A model generated the notes under the pieces. That model was given only the letters and a program-made list of their open reading frames with translations, did not search any database and was not told where the DNA came from. From Bacteroidota bacterium (GTDB taxonomy: Bacteria > Bacteroidota > Bacteroidia > Chitinophagales > Chitinophagaceae): a stretch of DNA of 33,321 bases. Positions 9,276-17,959 of this stretch are shown piece by piece. The stretch spans positions 1 through 33,321 of the forward strand of contig JABDEZ010000021.1 in assembly GCA_013286835.1 (NCBI GenBank), in the 5' to 3' direction. The translations under genes and the position numbers were made by a program. Within the stretch, counting starts at the first letter, position 1. The number at the start of each line of letters is the position of its first letter.

Positions 9276-10361
9276 ATGTCTGAGGTTCAGAACTTTAAAG
9301 TAACGATAGATAATATAACAGTAGAGGTAGCGCCCGGCACTACTATACTTAATGCTGCACGTGCTATTGGTGGCGAGGTTGCGCCGCCTGCTATGTGCTA
9401 CTACAGCAAGCTGAAAGATAGTGGTGGTAAGTGCCGTACTTGCCTGGTAGAGGTCAGCAAGGGTTCTGAAAAAGACCCGCGTCCTATGCCTAAACTGGTC
9501 GCAAGCTGCCGTACTACCGTTATGGATGGTATGGAAGTGAAGAACATCACTTCTGAAAAAGTATTGGACGCCCGTAAGGGGATCGTTGAAATGTTGTTGA
9601 TTAATCACCCGCTGGATTGCCCCGTGTGTGACCAAGCCGGTGAGTGCGACTTGCAGAACCTGAGCTATGAGCATGGTTCAGAAAAAACACGCTACGAGTT
9701 TAAGCGTCGTACGTTTGAGAAAGAAGATATAGGGCCTTACATACAGTTGCACATGACGCGTTGCATTATGTGTTTCCGTTGTGTATATACTGCCGATCAG
9801 CTTACAGATAAACGTGAGCACGGTATATTGGACCGTGGCGACCATGCACAGATCAGCACATTGCTGGGTAAGTCGCTGGATCATGACTTTATAGGTAATG
9901 TAATAGATGTTTGCCCCGTTGGCGCATTAACAGATAAAACATTCCGCTTTAAGAACCGTGTATGGTTTGCCAAACCGGTAGATGCCCACCGCGATTGCCC
10001 TACCTGCAAGGGTAAGGTACGGTTGTGGATGCGTGGCGAAGAAGTATTTCGCGTAACTGCCCGTAAAGATGAGTGGGGTGAAGTTGAAGATTTTATCTGT
10101 AACGATTGCCGCTTCCATAAAAAAGAAACAAAGGACTGGGTAATAGAAGGCCCATCAGTGGTAGACAGACGCAGCGTAATAGCGCAAGGGCATTACCAGG
10201 GTAAGGTAGGTATGGTTAAAGAACAGCCCAGGCTCATTGACCAGGTTATAGGTAAAGCGCCTAAGTTGCTGATGGACATCCATAGCATAAGCGATGTTAA
10301 CCGTCCGGATGTAGACCTTTCTCAAATAGAGGGGCCTGCACATTCTGATGATTTTGAATAG
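9276..10361 (+). CDS. nuoG: NADH-quinone oxidoreductase subunit G, short form without the molybdopterin-type domain
   Basis: Only 361 aa, against roughly 780-910 in Thermus and E. coli. The Fe-S region is intact: N1b ligands C41, C53, C56, C78; N5 ligands H111, C115, C118, C124 (HPLDCPVCDQAGEC); N4 ligands C163, C166, C169 (CIMCFRC) and C213 (CPVGAL). A further pair of CxxC motifs (C241/C244 and C275/C278) resembles the start of the N7-type domain, after which the protein ends with an acidic tail. The whole molybdopterin-like domain is missing. Only 106 bp separate it from nuoH and no remnant is visible there, so this is not a recent frameshift. Short NuoG proteins are, to my knowledge, usual in aerobic Bacteroidota. 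Confidence 0.93.
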   Translation: MSEVQNFKVTIDNITVEVAPGTTILNAARAIGGEVAPPAMCYYSKLKDSGGKCRTCLVEVSKGSEKDPRPMPKLVASCRTTVMDGMEVKNITSEKVLDARKGIVEMLLINHPLDCPVCDQAGECDLQNLSYEHGSEKTRYEFKRRTFEKEDIGPYIQLHMTRCIMCFRCVYTADQLTDKREHGILDRGDHAQISTLLGKSLDHDFIGNVIDVCPVGALTDKTFRFKNRVWFAKPVDAHRDCPTCKGKVRLWMRGEEVFRVTARKDEWGEVEDFICNDCRFHKKETKDWVIEGPSVVDRRSVIAQGHYQGKVGMVKEQPRLIDQVIGKAPKLLMDIHSISDVNRPDVDLSQIEGPAHSDDFE

Positions 10362-10377
10362 AATAGATAGTGTATAA

Positions 10378-10395
10378 ATATGCACATGTGCATAT
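10378..10395. promoter_or_regulatory. Perfect 18-bp palindrome between nuoG and nuoH (putative operator)
   Basis: ATATGCACATGTGCATAT is its own reverse complement over all 18 bases. It starts 17 bp after the nuoG stop codon and ends about 57 bp before the nuoH -7-like element. No T-run follows, so an intrinsic terminator is unlikely. The shape suits a dimeric DNA-binding protein acting on a promoter inside the nuo cluster. In RNA it could also form a 7-bp stem with a CAUG loop. Confidence 0.55.
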
Positions 10396-10452
10396 AGCAG
10401 CTAATAATTATAATTACTTTGGCTGAATAGGGAATTTTATAACAAACTAAAT

Positions 10453-10460
10453 TATTTTTG
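10453..10460 (+). promoter_or_regulatory. Putative -7 box upstream of nuoH
   Basis: TATTTTTG fits TAnnTTTG and ends 7 bp before the annotated nuoH ATG. No good -33 TTG is present at the right distance. If used, it starts transcription almost at the first nuoH codon and would be an internal promoter for nuoH-N. The second ATG (10489) would then have a leader of about 20 nt. Confidence 0.35.
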
Positions 10461-10467
10461 CGCGGCT

Positions 10468-11547
10468 ATGCTTTTACTCCAGGTCGATATGGCGTTTCTT
10501 ATTGAAAAGATATTACTCATCACGGTGATACTTTTTGGCTCATTGGGTATAGCTATGTATGCCACATGGGGCGAGCGTAAAGTGGCTGCAGTGATGCAGG
10601 ACCGTTTAGGGCCGGACAGAGCAGGTCCATTTGGTTTATTGCAACCTCTTGCTGATGGTTTGAAGCTCTTCATGAAAGAAGAGATCATCCCCGACCGTTC
10701 TACAAAATTCTTGTTTATCCTTGGTCCATGCCTTTCTATGCTTACAGCGCTTATGACAAGCGCTATTGTGCCATGGGGGCCAGATTTTGTTGCGGCTAGC
10801 GGCCATATATTCACTTTGCAGGTTGCTGATATTAATATAGGTGTACTGTATGTTTTTGGTGTTGTAAGCCTTGGTGTGTATGGTATCATGCTGGGTGGTT
10901 GGGCATCAAACAATAAGTTTAGCTTGTTGAGCAGTATCCGTTCTGCATCACAGGCCATATCTTATGAGTTGCCTATGGGTATTAGCCTGATAGCATTACT
11001 AATGATGACAGGCACTTTAAGCCTCCGCGAAATAGTGCAGCAGCAACATGGTTTCTGGGCAGATGGATATTTTAGCTGGAACTTTTTCAAACAACCATTA
11101 GGTTTTATTATATTTCTTACCTGTTCTTTTGCAGAACTGAACCGGGCACCTTTCGATTTACCTGAGTGCGAAAGTGAGCTGAACATGGGTTATCACCAGG
11201 AATATTCCTCAATGAAGCTAGGTTTTTACTTGTTTGCAGAGTACATCAACCTATTTGTAAGCTCAGCAATACTGATCACTTTATTTTTTGGTGGCTATAA
11301 TTTCCCTTTCATGGATCAGGTAGCTACCGGCCTTAATAGTCCTATACTATTTACTTTGATCTGTGTATTGGCATTTATGACTAAGGTCATTTGCATGATA
11401 TTGTTCTTCATGTTTGTGAGGTGGACGTTGCCACGTTTCCGCTTCGATCAACTTATGAAACTGGGTTGGAAATCGTTGATACCATTGGCCTTAGTAAATA
11501 TGCTGATAACTGCAGCGGTAATACTGTTGTTTTTTAATAAACCATAA
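10468..11547 (+). CDS. nuoH: NADH-quinone oxidoreductase subunit H
   Basis: Integral membrane subunit (359 aa), the heel of complex I that forms the quinone-entry channel with NuoA, NuoB and NuoD. Eight or so hydrophobic helices are visible. Signature blocks are GERKVAAVMQDRLGPDRAGPFGLLQPLADGLK near the N-terminus and AELNRAPFDLPECESELNMGYHQEYSSMK in the middle, with the conserved acidic residues of the quinone channel. The start at 10468 (MLLLQVDM) is taken from the track; ATG 10489 (MAFLIEK) is a real alternative. It begins after the longest interruption in the first half of the operon. Confidence 0.95.
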   Translation: MLLLQVDMAFLIEKILLITVILFGSLGIAMYATWGERKVAAVMQDRLGPDRAGPFGLLQPLADGLKLFMKEEIIPDRSTKFLFILGPCLSMLTALMTSAIVPWGPDFVAASGHIFTLQVADINIGVLYVFGVVSLGVYGIMLGGWASNNKFSLLSSIRSASQAISYELPMGISLIALLMMTGTLSLREIVQQQHGFWADGYFSWNFFKQPLGFIIFLTCSFAELNRAPFDLPECESELNMGYHQEYSSMKLGFYLFAEYINLFVSSAILITLFFGGYNFPFMDQVATGLNSPILFTLICVLAFMTKVICMILFFMFVRWTLPRFRFDQLMKLGWKSLIPLALVNMLITAAVILLFFNKP

Positions 11548-11642
11548 GCTTAGACTTAGGAATTGAATAACAACCAATTGAGAATGATGTAAATTTTATG
11601 CAGGTATTTATAGTAGTGAGGTTGAAGAGTGTTGAAATATAA

Positions 11643-11673
11643 ATGAAGCATACTAAAGATTTTTGAAGCATAC
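11643..11673 (+). repeat. Short direct repeat upstream of nuoI
   Basis: TGAAGCATAC occurs at 11644-11653 and again at 11664-11673, exactly 20 bp apart, just before the nuoI ATG. The first copy overlaps an ATG that opens a seven-codon frame ending in TGA at 11664-11666. It may be a small local duplication with no function, or a leader peptide overlapping the translation start. Confidence 0.35.
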
Positions 11674-11674
11674 A

Positions 11675-12184
11675 ATGCAAAAACTAACAAACAGATCTGT
11701 TGCCGTTAACCGCAGCCCTATGACGCTCGCAGAGCGTGCATACCTACCGGCCCTGGCAAAAGGATTGCGTATAACATTAGGGCATATATTTAAGAAGAAG
11801 GTAACGATCAGTTATCCAGAGCAAAAACGTCCGTTCAGTCCGGTATTCCGCGGTCTGCATATATTGAACAGGGATGAAGAAGGCCGCGAAAACTGCACAG
11901 CATGTGGTTTGTGTGCATTAGCTTGTCCTGCAGAAGCCATAACTATGGAAGCAGCAGAGCGTAAACCAGGTGAAGAACATCTGTACCGCGAAGAAAAGTA
12001 TGCTGCGAAGTATGAAATAAATATGTTGCGTTGCATATTCTGTGGATTCTGCGAAGAGGCTTGTCCTAAAGATGCTATTTATCTTACAGAAACCGTAATG
12101 CCATCCAACTACAGCAGGGAAAGCTTTATCTATAAAAAAGACGACCTGTTGATCCCTCACCCTCAAAAACAGGAAGGCAAATAA
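11675..12184 (+). CDS. nuoI: NADH-quinone oxidoreductase subunit I
   Basis: 23-kDa ferredoxin-like subunit that carries clusters N6a and N6b. Both binding motifs are clear: CTACGLCALACPAEAI and CIFCGFCEEACPKDAI, each CxxCxxCxxxCP. The N-terminal amphipathic helix (LAKGLRITLGHIFKKK) lies along the membrane. The ORF track starts at a TTG (11663); I prefer the in-frame ATG at 11675 (MQKLTNRS), which gives 169 aa. It ends 2 bp before nuoJ, so the two are translationally close. Confidence 0.94.
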   Translation: MQKLTNRSVAVNRSPMTLAERAYLPALAKGLRITLGHIFKKKVTISYPEQKRPFSPVFRGLHILNRDEEGRENCTACGLCALACPAEAITMEAAERKPGEEHLYREEKYAAKYEINMLRCIFCGFCEEACPKDAIYLTETVMPSNYSRESFIYKKDDLLIPHPQKQEGK

Positions 12185-12186
12185 CC

Positions 12187-12699
12187 ATGGGCATTTACGA
12201 TATAGCGTTCTGGATTCTAACTGTTATAGCCATTGGTTGTGCACTTGGTGTTATCTTAAGTCGCAATCCCATTAACAGCGTACTTTTTCTTATTGCTACC
12301 TTCTTTGCAATTTCCGGGCACTATTTGCTGCTCAATGCTCAGTTCCTGGCCATAGTTAATATAATTGTTTATGCTGGTGCCATCATGGTATTGTTCCTGT
12401 TTGTCATCATGCTCATGAACCTGAACGCTGATGTAGAACCGCAAAAGGGAAGATTGGTACAATTGGCTGGTGTGGTATCGGGCGGTGCGTTGTTGTTGGT
12501 ATTGCTGGCTGCATTGCGTACAGCAAAATATCCTACACTTGAAAGTACACCTAATGAAATAGGGCTGATACAGAACCTGGGTAAAGTATTGTTCACGCAA
12601 TATGTACTGCCGTTTGAGATCAGCAGTGTGCTGTTCCTGAGTGCAATGATTGGTGCTATAGTAATAGGTAAAAAAGAAGACAGCACACATAGTGCCTAG
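12187..12699 (+). CDS. nuoJ: NADH-quinone oxidoreductase subunit J
   Basis: Membrane subunit (170 aa) with five hydrophobic helices. The conserved NPINSVLFLIATFFAISGHYLLLNAQFLAIVNIIVYAGAIMVLFLFVIM region is intact, including the third-helix glycine area (YAGAIMVLF) that forms a pi-bulge in known complex I structures. It begins 2 bp after nuoI. Length is typical. Confidence 0.95.
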   Translation: MGIYDIAFWILTVIAIGCALGVILSRNPINSVLFLIATFFAISGHYLLLNAQFLAIVNIIVYAGAIMVLFLFVIMLMNLNADVEPQKGRLVQLAGVVSGGALLLVLLAALRTAKYPTLESTPNEIGLIQNLGKVLFTQYVLPFEISSVLFLSAMIGAIVIGKKEDSTHSA

Positions 12700-12764
12700 A
12701 TACAGATCAATTACTGTTCCCCATTGGGTGCAGCATTTTTAATACATTAAGGTTTTAGTTTTTT

Positions 12765-13070
12765 ATGCCAATACTACCACTACATTACATGTTCCTGAGC
12801 CTTACGCTTTTTTGTATAGGTATCATGGGCGTGCTTATTCGTCGCAACGCTATCATCATATTTATGTGTGTGGAGCTTATGTTGAATGCTGTGAACTTAT
12901 TGATGGTAGCTTTTTCTAAAATGTATGTGGATGCGGGCGCCCAGGTGTTTGTATTCTTTATAATGGTGGTTGCAGCTGCAGAAGTGGCTGTGGGGCTGGC
13001 AGTTATAGTAATGATGTACAGGAAAGTGCATTCTGTTGACGTGAATATATTGAACAGGCTAAAACATTAA
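12765..13070 (+). CDS. nuoK: NADH-quinone oxidoreductase subunit K
   Basis: Small three-helix antiporter-like subunit (101 aa). The two buried membrane glutamates needed for proton pumping in the family are visible: E37 in CVELMLNAVNL and E73 in AAAEVAVGLAV. The IRRN loop after helix 1 is also typical. Length matches the usual 100 residues. Confidence 0.96.
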   Translation: MPILPLHYMFLSLTLFCIGIMGVLIRRNAIIIFMCVELMLNAVNLLMVAFSKMYVDAGAQVFVFFIMVVAAAEVAVGLAVIVMMYRKVHSVDVNILNRLKH

Positions 13071-13100
13071 TTGCAGCTTTCGGGCTTTTGAATATTAAAT

Positions 13101-14993
13101 ATGACACAACTCGTTTACTTAATTCCTTTATTTCCCCTCATCGGTTTCCTCATCAATGGGCTGGGCTGGCGTACAATTCCTAAAACTGCAGCGGGTGTTA
13201 TTGGCAGCCTTGCAATACTCGCTTCCTTTGTGGTATCAGTAGGTATCTTTTTTGAAGTCAACAGTCCCTCTTTTCACGGGCCGGTGTTGGTTCACCTGTT
13301 CGATTTTATACAAACAGGTAAACTATACATTCCATTTACCTTCCAGGTCGATGCGCTTTCTACCCTGTTCTTGCTTATCATCACGGGTGTTGGTTTCCTC
13401 ATTCATGTGTATTCTACATCTTACATGCATCATGATGAAGGCATGGTAAAATACTTTGCTTTCCTTAACCTGTTCGTCTTTTCAATGTTACTGCTTGTAC
13501 TAGGGGCTAATTACCTGGTTATGTTCATCGGCTGGGAGGGTGTGGGTTTGTGCTCTTACCTGCTTATTGGTTTCTGGTTCAAGAATCGCGATTATACCAA
13601 TGCCGCTAAGAAAGCATTTGTTATGAACCGTATAGGTGATCTTGGTTTCCTGGTGGGCATGATGATGATATTGTTCAATTATGGTACACTATCTTATGGT
13701 GAGTTCTTCGGTAAACTGGGAACTACACCAGGCGCATTAGGCGACAATACTTACAACTGGATAGCTATTTGCCTCTTTATAGGTGCAATTGGTAAAAGTG
13801 CACAGATACCTTTGTATACATGGTTGCCCGATGCCATGGCTGGTCCAACCCCGGTATCTGCGCTCATACACGCTGCCACCATGGTTACCGCCGGTATCTA
13901 CATGATAGCCCGCAGCAGTGTATTATATAACCTTGCACCATTCACGCTGCACATTGTAGCTATAATTGGTTTAGCTACGGCCATATTTGCCGCTACAGTA
14001 GCCATCAAGCAGTACGACATTAAAAAAGTACTGGCATACTCTACAGTAAGCCAGTTGGGTTTTATGTTCCTGGCGCTCGGCGTTGGTGCATATACTACAG
14101 CTGTGTTCCATGTTATGACGCATGCATTCTTCAAAGCGCTTTTGTTCCTCGGCTCTGGTAGTGTCATACACGCTATGGGCGGCGAGCAGGATATTAGGTT
14201 GATGGGTGGCCTGGGTAAGAAAATGCGTGTCACGCAGATCACTTTCCTTATTGGTTGCCTGGCTATCTCAGGTATTCCTGGTTTCTCCGGCTTCTTTTCT
14301 AAAGATGAGATATTGGCCGCTACCTACGCACACGATCCTATTCTATACTACATGGCATTGGCTGCCGCTATGATGACCGCCTTTTACATGTTCCGCCTGT
14401 ACTTCCTCACATTTACAGGTACGTTTCGCGGCACTCACGATCAGGAACATCACCTGCACGAGAGTCCCTCTGCTATGACCATTCCCTTGATCGTACTGGC
14501 TATATTATCAGTAGTTGGTGGCTATGTAGGGTTGCCTGCGGTTATCAGCGAGCACCATGCATTGGCATCTTATCTTTCGCCTGTTGTAAGTAATGCAAGT
14601 GAACATCACATGGCTGCCGGTACCGAGTGGCTGCTTATGGGCTTATCTTCAGGTCTTTCAGTTGTGATGATTATATATGCATTTACTGCCAACAAGGTTC
14701 CGTCATTCGCACCAAATACAGGGCTTGCCAAGTTGCTTGAGAATAAATGGTATGTAGATGAGATCTACGATGCCATCATCGTTCGTCCTTTAGCAGCGCT
14801 ATCCGGCTTGTTAGATAAGTTTGTTGAAAAGTCTGGGATAGATGGCATTGTAAACGGAGTTGGCAAAGGTGTACGTTACGGCAGCGATCGCATACGTATG
14901 CTGCAGAGTGGCCAGGTAGGCTTTTATATATTTGTGATGGTGTTGGGTATGGTGGCGTTGTTCGCAATTACTTTTTTCGGGGTTAAATTATAA
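13101..14993 (+). CDS. nuoL: NADH-quinone oxidoreductase subunit L
   Basis: Distal Mrp-antiporter-like proton pump (630 aa). It carries the conserved Glu in GWEGVGLCSYLLIGFW, the pumping Lys in GAIGKSAQIPLYTWLPDAMAGPTPVSALIHAATMVTAG, and the second broken-helix region (KKVLAYSTVSQLGFM). The C-terminus has the extra long section expected for the lateral helix that clamps NuoM and NuoN, followed by a final membrane anchor. Full length, with no sign of damage. Confidence 0.97.
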   Translation: MTQLVYLIPLFPLIGFLINGLGWRTIPKTAAGVIGSLAILASFVVSVGIFFEVNSPSFHGPVLVHLFDFIQTGKLYIPFTFQVDALSTLFLLIITGVGFLIHVYSTSYMHHDEGMVKYFAFLNLFVFSMLLLVLGANYLVMFIGWEGVGLCSYLLIGFWFKNRDYTNAAKKAFVMNRIGDLGFLVGMMMILFNYGTLSYGEFFGKLGTTPGALGDNTYNWIAICLFIGAIGKSAQIPLYTWLPDAMAGPTPVSALIHAATMVTAGIYMIARSSVLYNLAPFTLHIVAIIGLATAIFAATVAIKQYDIKKVLAYSTVSQLGFMFLALGVGAYTTAVFHVMTHAFFKALLFLGSGSVIHAMGGEQDIRLMGGLGKKMRVTQITFLIGCLAISGIPGFSGFFSKDEILAATYAHDPILYYMALAAAMMTAFYMFRLYFLTFTGTFRGTHDQEHHLHESPSAMTIPLIVLAILSVVGGYVGLPAVISEHHALASYLSPVVSNASEHHMAAGTEWLLMGLSSGLSVVMIIYAFTANKVPSFAPNTGLAKLLENKWYVDEIYDAIIVRPLAALSGLLDKFVEKSGIDGIVNGVGKGVRYGSDRIRMLQSGQVGFYIFVMVLGMVALFAITFFGVKL

Positions 14994-15025
14994 TATAAAG
15001 CCAATTGCAAACACTGCATTAGCAT

Positions 15026-16468
15026 ATGATTTTAGTATTACTTATTCTTATTCCTCTGCTTACAGGTATCCTCAGTTTTTCCATTAATGGAAACGGAGCT
15101 AAAAACCTGGCGTTGCTGAGTACGCTGGCTACACTTGTATTATCTGTTTGTTTAAGTTGCACAGCCGGTACCGAATCTTCTTATTTTAATGTACCATGGA
15201 TACCCAACCTGGGTACATCCTTTAGTCTTATAGGCGATGGTATGAGCAGCATGCTGTGCCTGATGACAGGTATTGTAATGCTGGTAGTAATGATAGTGAA
15301 CAGGAACAAAGAGGTTGAAAAGCCTGGTTCCTTTTATGGTCTGATGTTGCTGGCACAGGCCGGCCTCATGGGTGTGTTCCTGGCCTACGATGCGTTGGTA
15401 TTTTATGTATTCTGGGAGCTTGCGCTGATACCTGTTTACTTCCTGTGTTCACAGTGGGGTGGTGAAAAGCGTATTCCGGCAACCTTCAAATTCTTTGTCT
15501 ATACTTTTGTGGGTAGCCTCATGATGCTGGCTGGGCTTATCTACTTGTCTACACAAACACCAGGCATTAATAGTTACAGCTGGCCGAGCATAGCCCATGC
15601 AGGGGCTTCATTGGCACCTGCACAACAGGTATGGTTGTTCTGCCTCATATTCGTAGCCTTTGCTATTAAAATGCCTATCTTCCCTTTCCATACCTGGCAG
15701 CCCGATACTTACGAGCAGTCGCCCACTCCGGTTACAATCATCCTGAGTGCCCTAATGGTAAAGATGGGTATGTTTGGTGTGCTGCGCTGGTTATTCCCGG
15801 TACTGCCTGCTGGTGTTGCATACTGGGGTAATACTGTTGTGGTGCTTTCTATTATTGGTATTATCTACGCTTCGCTCATTGCTATTGTACAAACAGATAT
15901 CAAAAGGCTTCTTGCATACTCATCAATTGCCCACATGGGGCTTATGTGTGCTGCAGCCTTTTCGCCATCCAATACGGGCATACATGGTATCATGGTACAG
16001 ATGTTCAACCACGGTATCAATATTACCGGTATGTGGGTTATTGTAAGCATGATAGAGAACCGCTGGGGTACTCGCGATATGACTAAAATGGGTGGTATGG
16101 CAACTTCTGCTCCGCAAATGGCTATAGCGTTGCTCATCATATCTTTTGCAAGTATAGGCCTGCCGCTTACCAATGGTTTTGTTGGTGAGTTCATGTTGTT
16201 CACCGGTTTATTCCAGAGCGCTTCCATCTATCATATAGGTTTTATGGTGGTAGCAGCACTTGGCGTAATACTTGGTGCAGTTTATACCCTCAACATGGTA
16301 CAGAAAGTAGCTTACGGCAATACACGCGAGCAGGTTATAAATAAAGATTTAGCTGTGAATGAATATATAGGATTGGCTATTATCATTGCCATTATTATAT
16401 TCCTGGGTGTATATCCTAAACCATTGCTGGACCTTACAGCTGGAGTAGTAAACACCCTGGTGCACTAA
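15026..16468 (+). CDS. nuoM: NADH-quinone oxidoreductase subunit M
   Basis: Middle antiporter-like proton pump (480 aa) with about 14 hydrophobic helices. Key residues are the Glu in YVFWELALIPVYFL, the Lys in AFAIKMPIFPFHTWQPDTYEQSPTPVT and the second Lys in KRLLAYSSIAHMGLM. Length is usual for NuoM. It sits between nuoL and nuoN with short spacers, as in other nuo operons. Confidence 0.97.
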   Translation: MILVLLILIPLLTGILSFSINGNGAKNLALLSTLATLVLSVCLSCTAGTESSYFNVPWIPNLGTSFSLIGDGMSSMLCLMTGIVMLVVMIVNRNKEVEKPGSFYGLMLLAQAGLMGVFLAYDALVFYVFWELALIPVYFLCSQWGGEKRIPATFKFFVYTFVGSLMMLAGLIYLSTQTPGINSYSWPSIAHAGASLAPAQQVWLFCLIFVAFAIKMPIFPFHTWQPDTYEQSPTPVTIILSALMVKMGMFGVLRWLFPVLPAGVAYWGNTVVVLSIIGIIYASLIAIVQTDIKRLLAYSSIAHMGLMCAAAFSPSNTGIHGIMVQMFNHGINITGMWVIVSMIENRWGTRDMTKMGGMATSAPQMAIALLIISFASIGLPLTNGFVGEFMLFTGLFQSASIYHIGFMVVAALGVILGAVYTLNMVQKVAYGNTREQVINKDLAVNEYIGLAIIIAIIIFLGVYPKPLLDLTAGVVNTLVH

Positions 16469-16519
16469 CTGAGACGACATTTTTTGATTTTTGAATATTG
16501 ACTTGAATTAAATAAAAAC

Positions 16520-17899
16520 ATGAAGGCAATTATTGCTGCTACAATACTGGGTATAGTTATGATGTTTGCCGGGCTGCAAATGAAGAACAAAAGCAGCGTG
16601 GTTACATTGGCTATAGTACTTGCATTCCTGTTACTGGGTGTAAACATTTGGGATCTTGTTACCACACCGGCTACTGCGCCTGTGGGTTACTTTAACAACA
16701 TGTTGCGTATAGATAGGTATGCGCTTTGGTTCAGCACGCTTATGACGGGTGTTACTGTGCTATACACATTACTTGTAGGCAAGGAAATACAAAAAGTAGG
16801 ATTACACGTAGCAGAGTATTTTGCGCTTATATTCTTCATACTATGTGGTGTGTACATTCTCTCGTGCTACAACAACATGCTTATGTTGTTCCTGGGTATA
16901 GAGATATTGAGCATACCGCAATACATACTTGCAGGCAGCGATAAAAAGAACTTGAAAAGCAGCGAAGCCTCATTGAAATATTTCCTGATGGGTGCATTCT
17001 CTACGGGTATATTGTTGATGGGTATTACGTTATTGTATGGCGCTACGGGCTCTTTCAATATTGTAGCTTATAGTTTCCTGCAAAGCGATGCACTTAATCC
17101 TTTGGCGTTGGGTGGGATAATTTTTGTAATGATAGCGCTTGGCTTTAAGGTATCTGCAGCGCCTATGCACATGTGGACCCCTGATGTGTACGATGGTTCA
17201 CCAACACCATTTACAGCCTTTATGGCAACCGTGGTAAAGGCATCTGCTTTCTTCGCATTCATTCGTTTGTTCCAAATTTCTTTTGGCAGCATCAGCAGTC
17301 AATGGACAATAGTACTATCAGTGATTACTGCAGCTACTTTACTAATAGGTAACCTTACTGCTGTGTTCCAGCAGAGTGTAAAGCGTATGTTGTCTTATTC
17401 ATCAATAGCACAGGCAGGCTTTATGTTGTTTGCAGTGCTGGCAGTAAACGCTGTGGCATGGCAAGGCATCATTATTTACGCAGTTGCTTACAGTATAGCC
17501 ACCATTGGTATTTTCACGGTGTTGATGAAGTTAAAAGATTACACCTACGATGGCTTTAATGGCCTGGCTAAAAAGGAACCGCTGCTTGCATTTGTAACTA
17601 CCATATTCCTCTTCTCATTAGCAGGTATCCCGCTCACTGGTGGGTTTATGGCAAAGTACTATGTGATACAGGCCGTAATGCTGCAAGGCCAATTGTTATG
17701 GCTGGTGATCTTCGGTCTGCTCATGGCTGCCATCAGTGTATATTACTACTTCCGTGTCATTATAGCTATGTACTTTAAAGAAGGTAATGCAGATCTGCAT
17801 GCACCTGTTACACAAGGCGAAAAAGTACTGTTGGTGATCACTTGTGGATTGGTTATACTCATTGGTATATTCCCACAGTTGATCCTGATCAATATTTAG
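16520..17899 (+). CDS. nuoN: NADH-quinone oxidoreductase subunit N
   Basis: Proximal antiporter-like proton pump (459 aa) and last gene of the cluster. The Glu in FLGIEILSIPQYILAG, the Lys in GFKVSAAPMHMWTPDVYDGSPTPFTAFMATVVKAS and the KRMLSYSSIAQAGFM block match the family. Its stop codon is followed by a long inverted repeat that ends in the start codon of the next gene. Confidence 0.96.
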   Translation: MKAIIAATILGIVMMFAGLQMKNKSSVVTLAIVLAFLLLGVNIWDLVTTPATAPVGYFNNMLRIDRYALWFSTLMTGVTVLYTLLVGKEIQKVGLHVAEYFALIFFILCGVYILSCYNNMLMLFLGIEILSIPQYILAGSDKKNLKSSEASLKYFLMGAFSTGILLMGITLLYGATGSFNIVAYSFLQSDALNPLALGGIIFVMIALGFKVSAAPMHMWTPDVYDGSPTPFTAFMATVVKASAFFAFIRLFQISFGSISSQWTIVLSVITAATLLIGNLTAVFQQSVKRMLSYSSIAQAGFMLFAVLAVNAVAWQGIIIYAVAYSIATIGIFTVLMKLKDYTYDGFNGLAKKEPLLAFVTTIFLFSLAGIPLTGGFMAKYYVIQAVMLQGQLLWLVIFGLLMAAISVYYYFRVIIAMYFKEGNADLHAPVTQGEKVLLVITCGLVILIGIFPQLILINI

Positions 17900-17917
17900 A
17901 AAGCTAACCCTTTCTTG

Positions 17918-17959
17918 CATAGTGGCATTGTTGTAGTTCATCAACAATAATCCACTATG
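17918..17959 (+). repeat. Two-step hairpin between nuoN and the amidohydrolase, covering the start codon
   Basis: Outer arms CATAGTGG (17918-17925) and CCACTATG (17952-17959) are perfectly complementary. Inside them ATTGTTG (17927-17933) and CAACAAT (17942-17948) are also perfectly complementary, around an 8-nt loop. Together this is 15 base pairs with one small internal loop (C against AAT). The ATG of the downstream gene is the last part of the 3' arm. No T-run follows. It could end or process the nuo mRNA, or hide the start codon from ribosomes. Confidence 0.6.

Noticed and set aside
9111-9674. 187-aa antisense ORF over the nuoF-nuoG junction
   Set aside because: Antisense shadow of conserved nuoF and nuoG codons.
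9276-10467. NuoG as a frameshifted or truncated pseudogene
   Set aside because: All Fe-S ligands are intact, the end is clean, and the 106 bp to nuoH hold no remnant of the missing domain.
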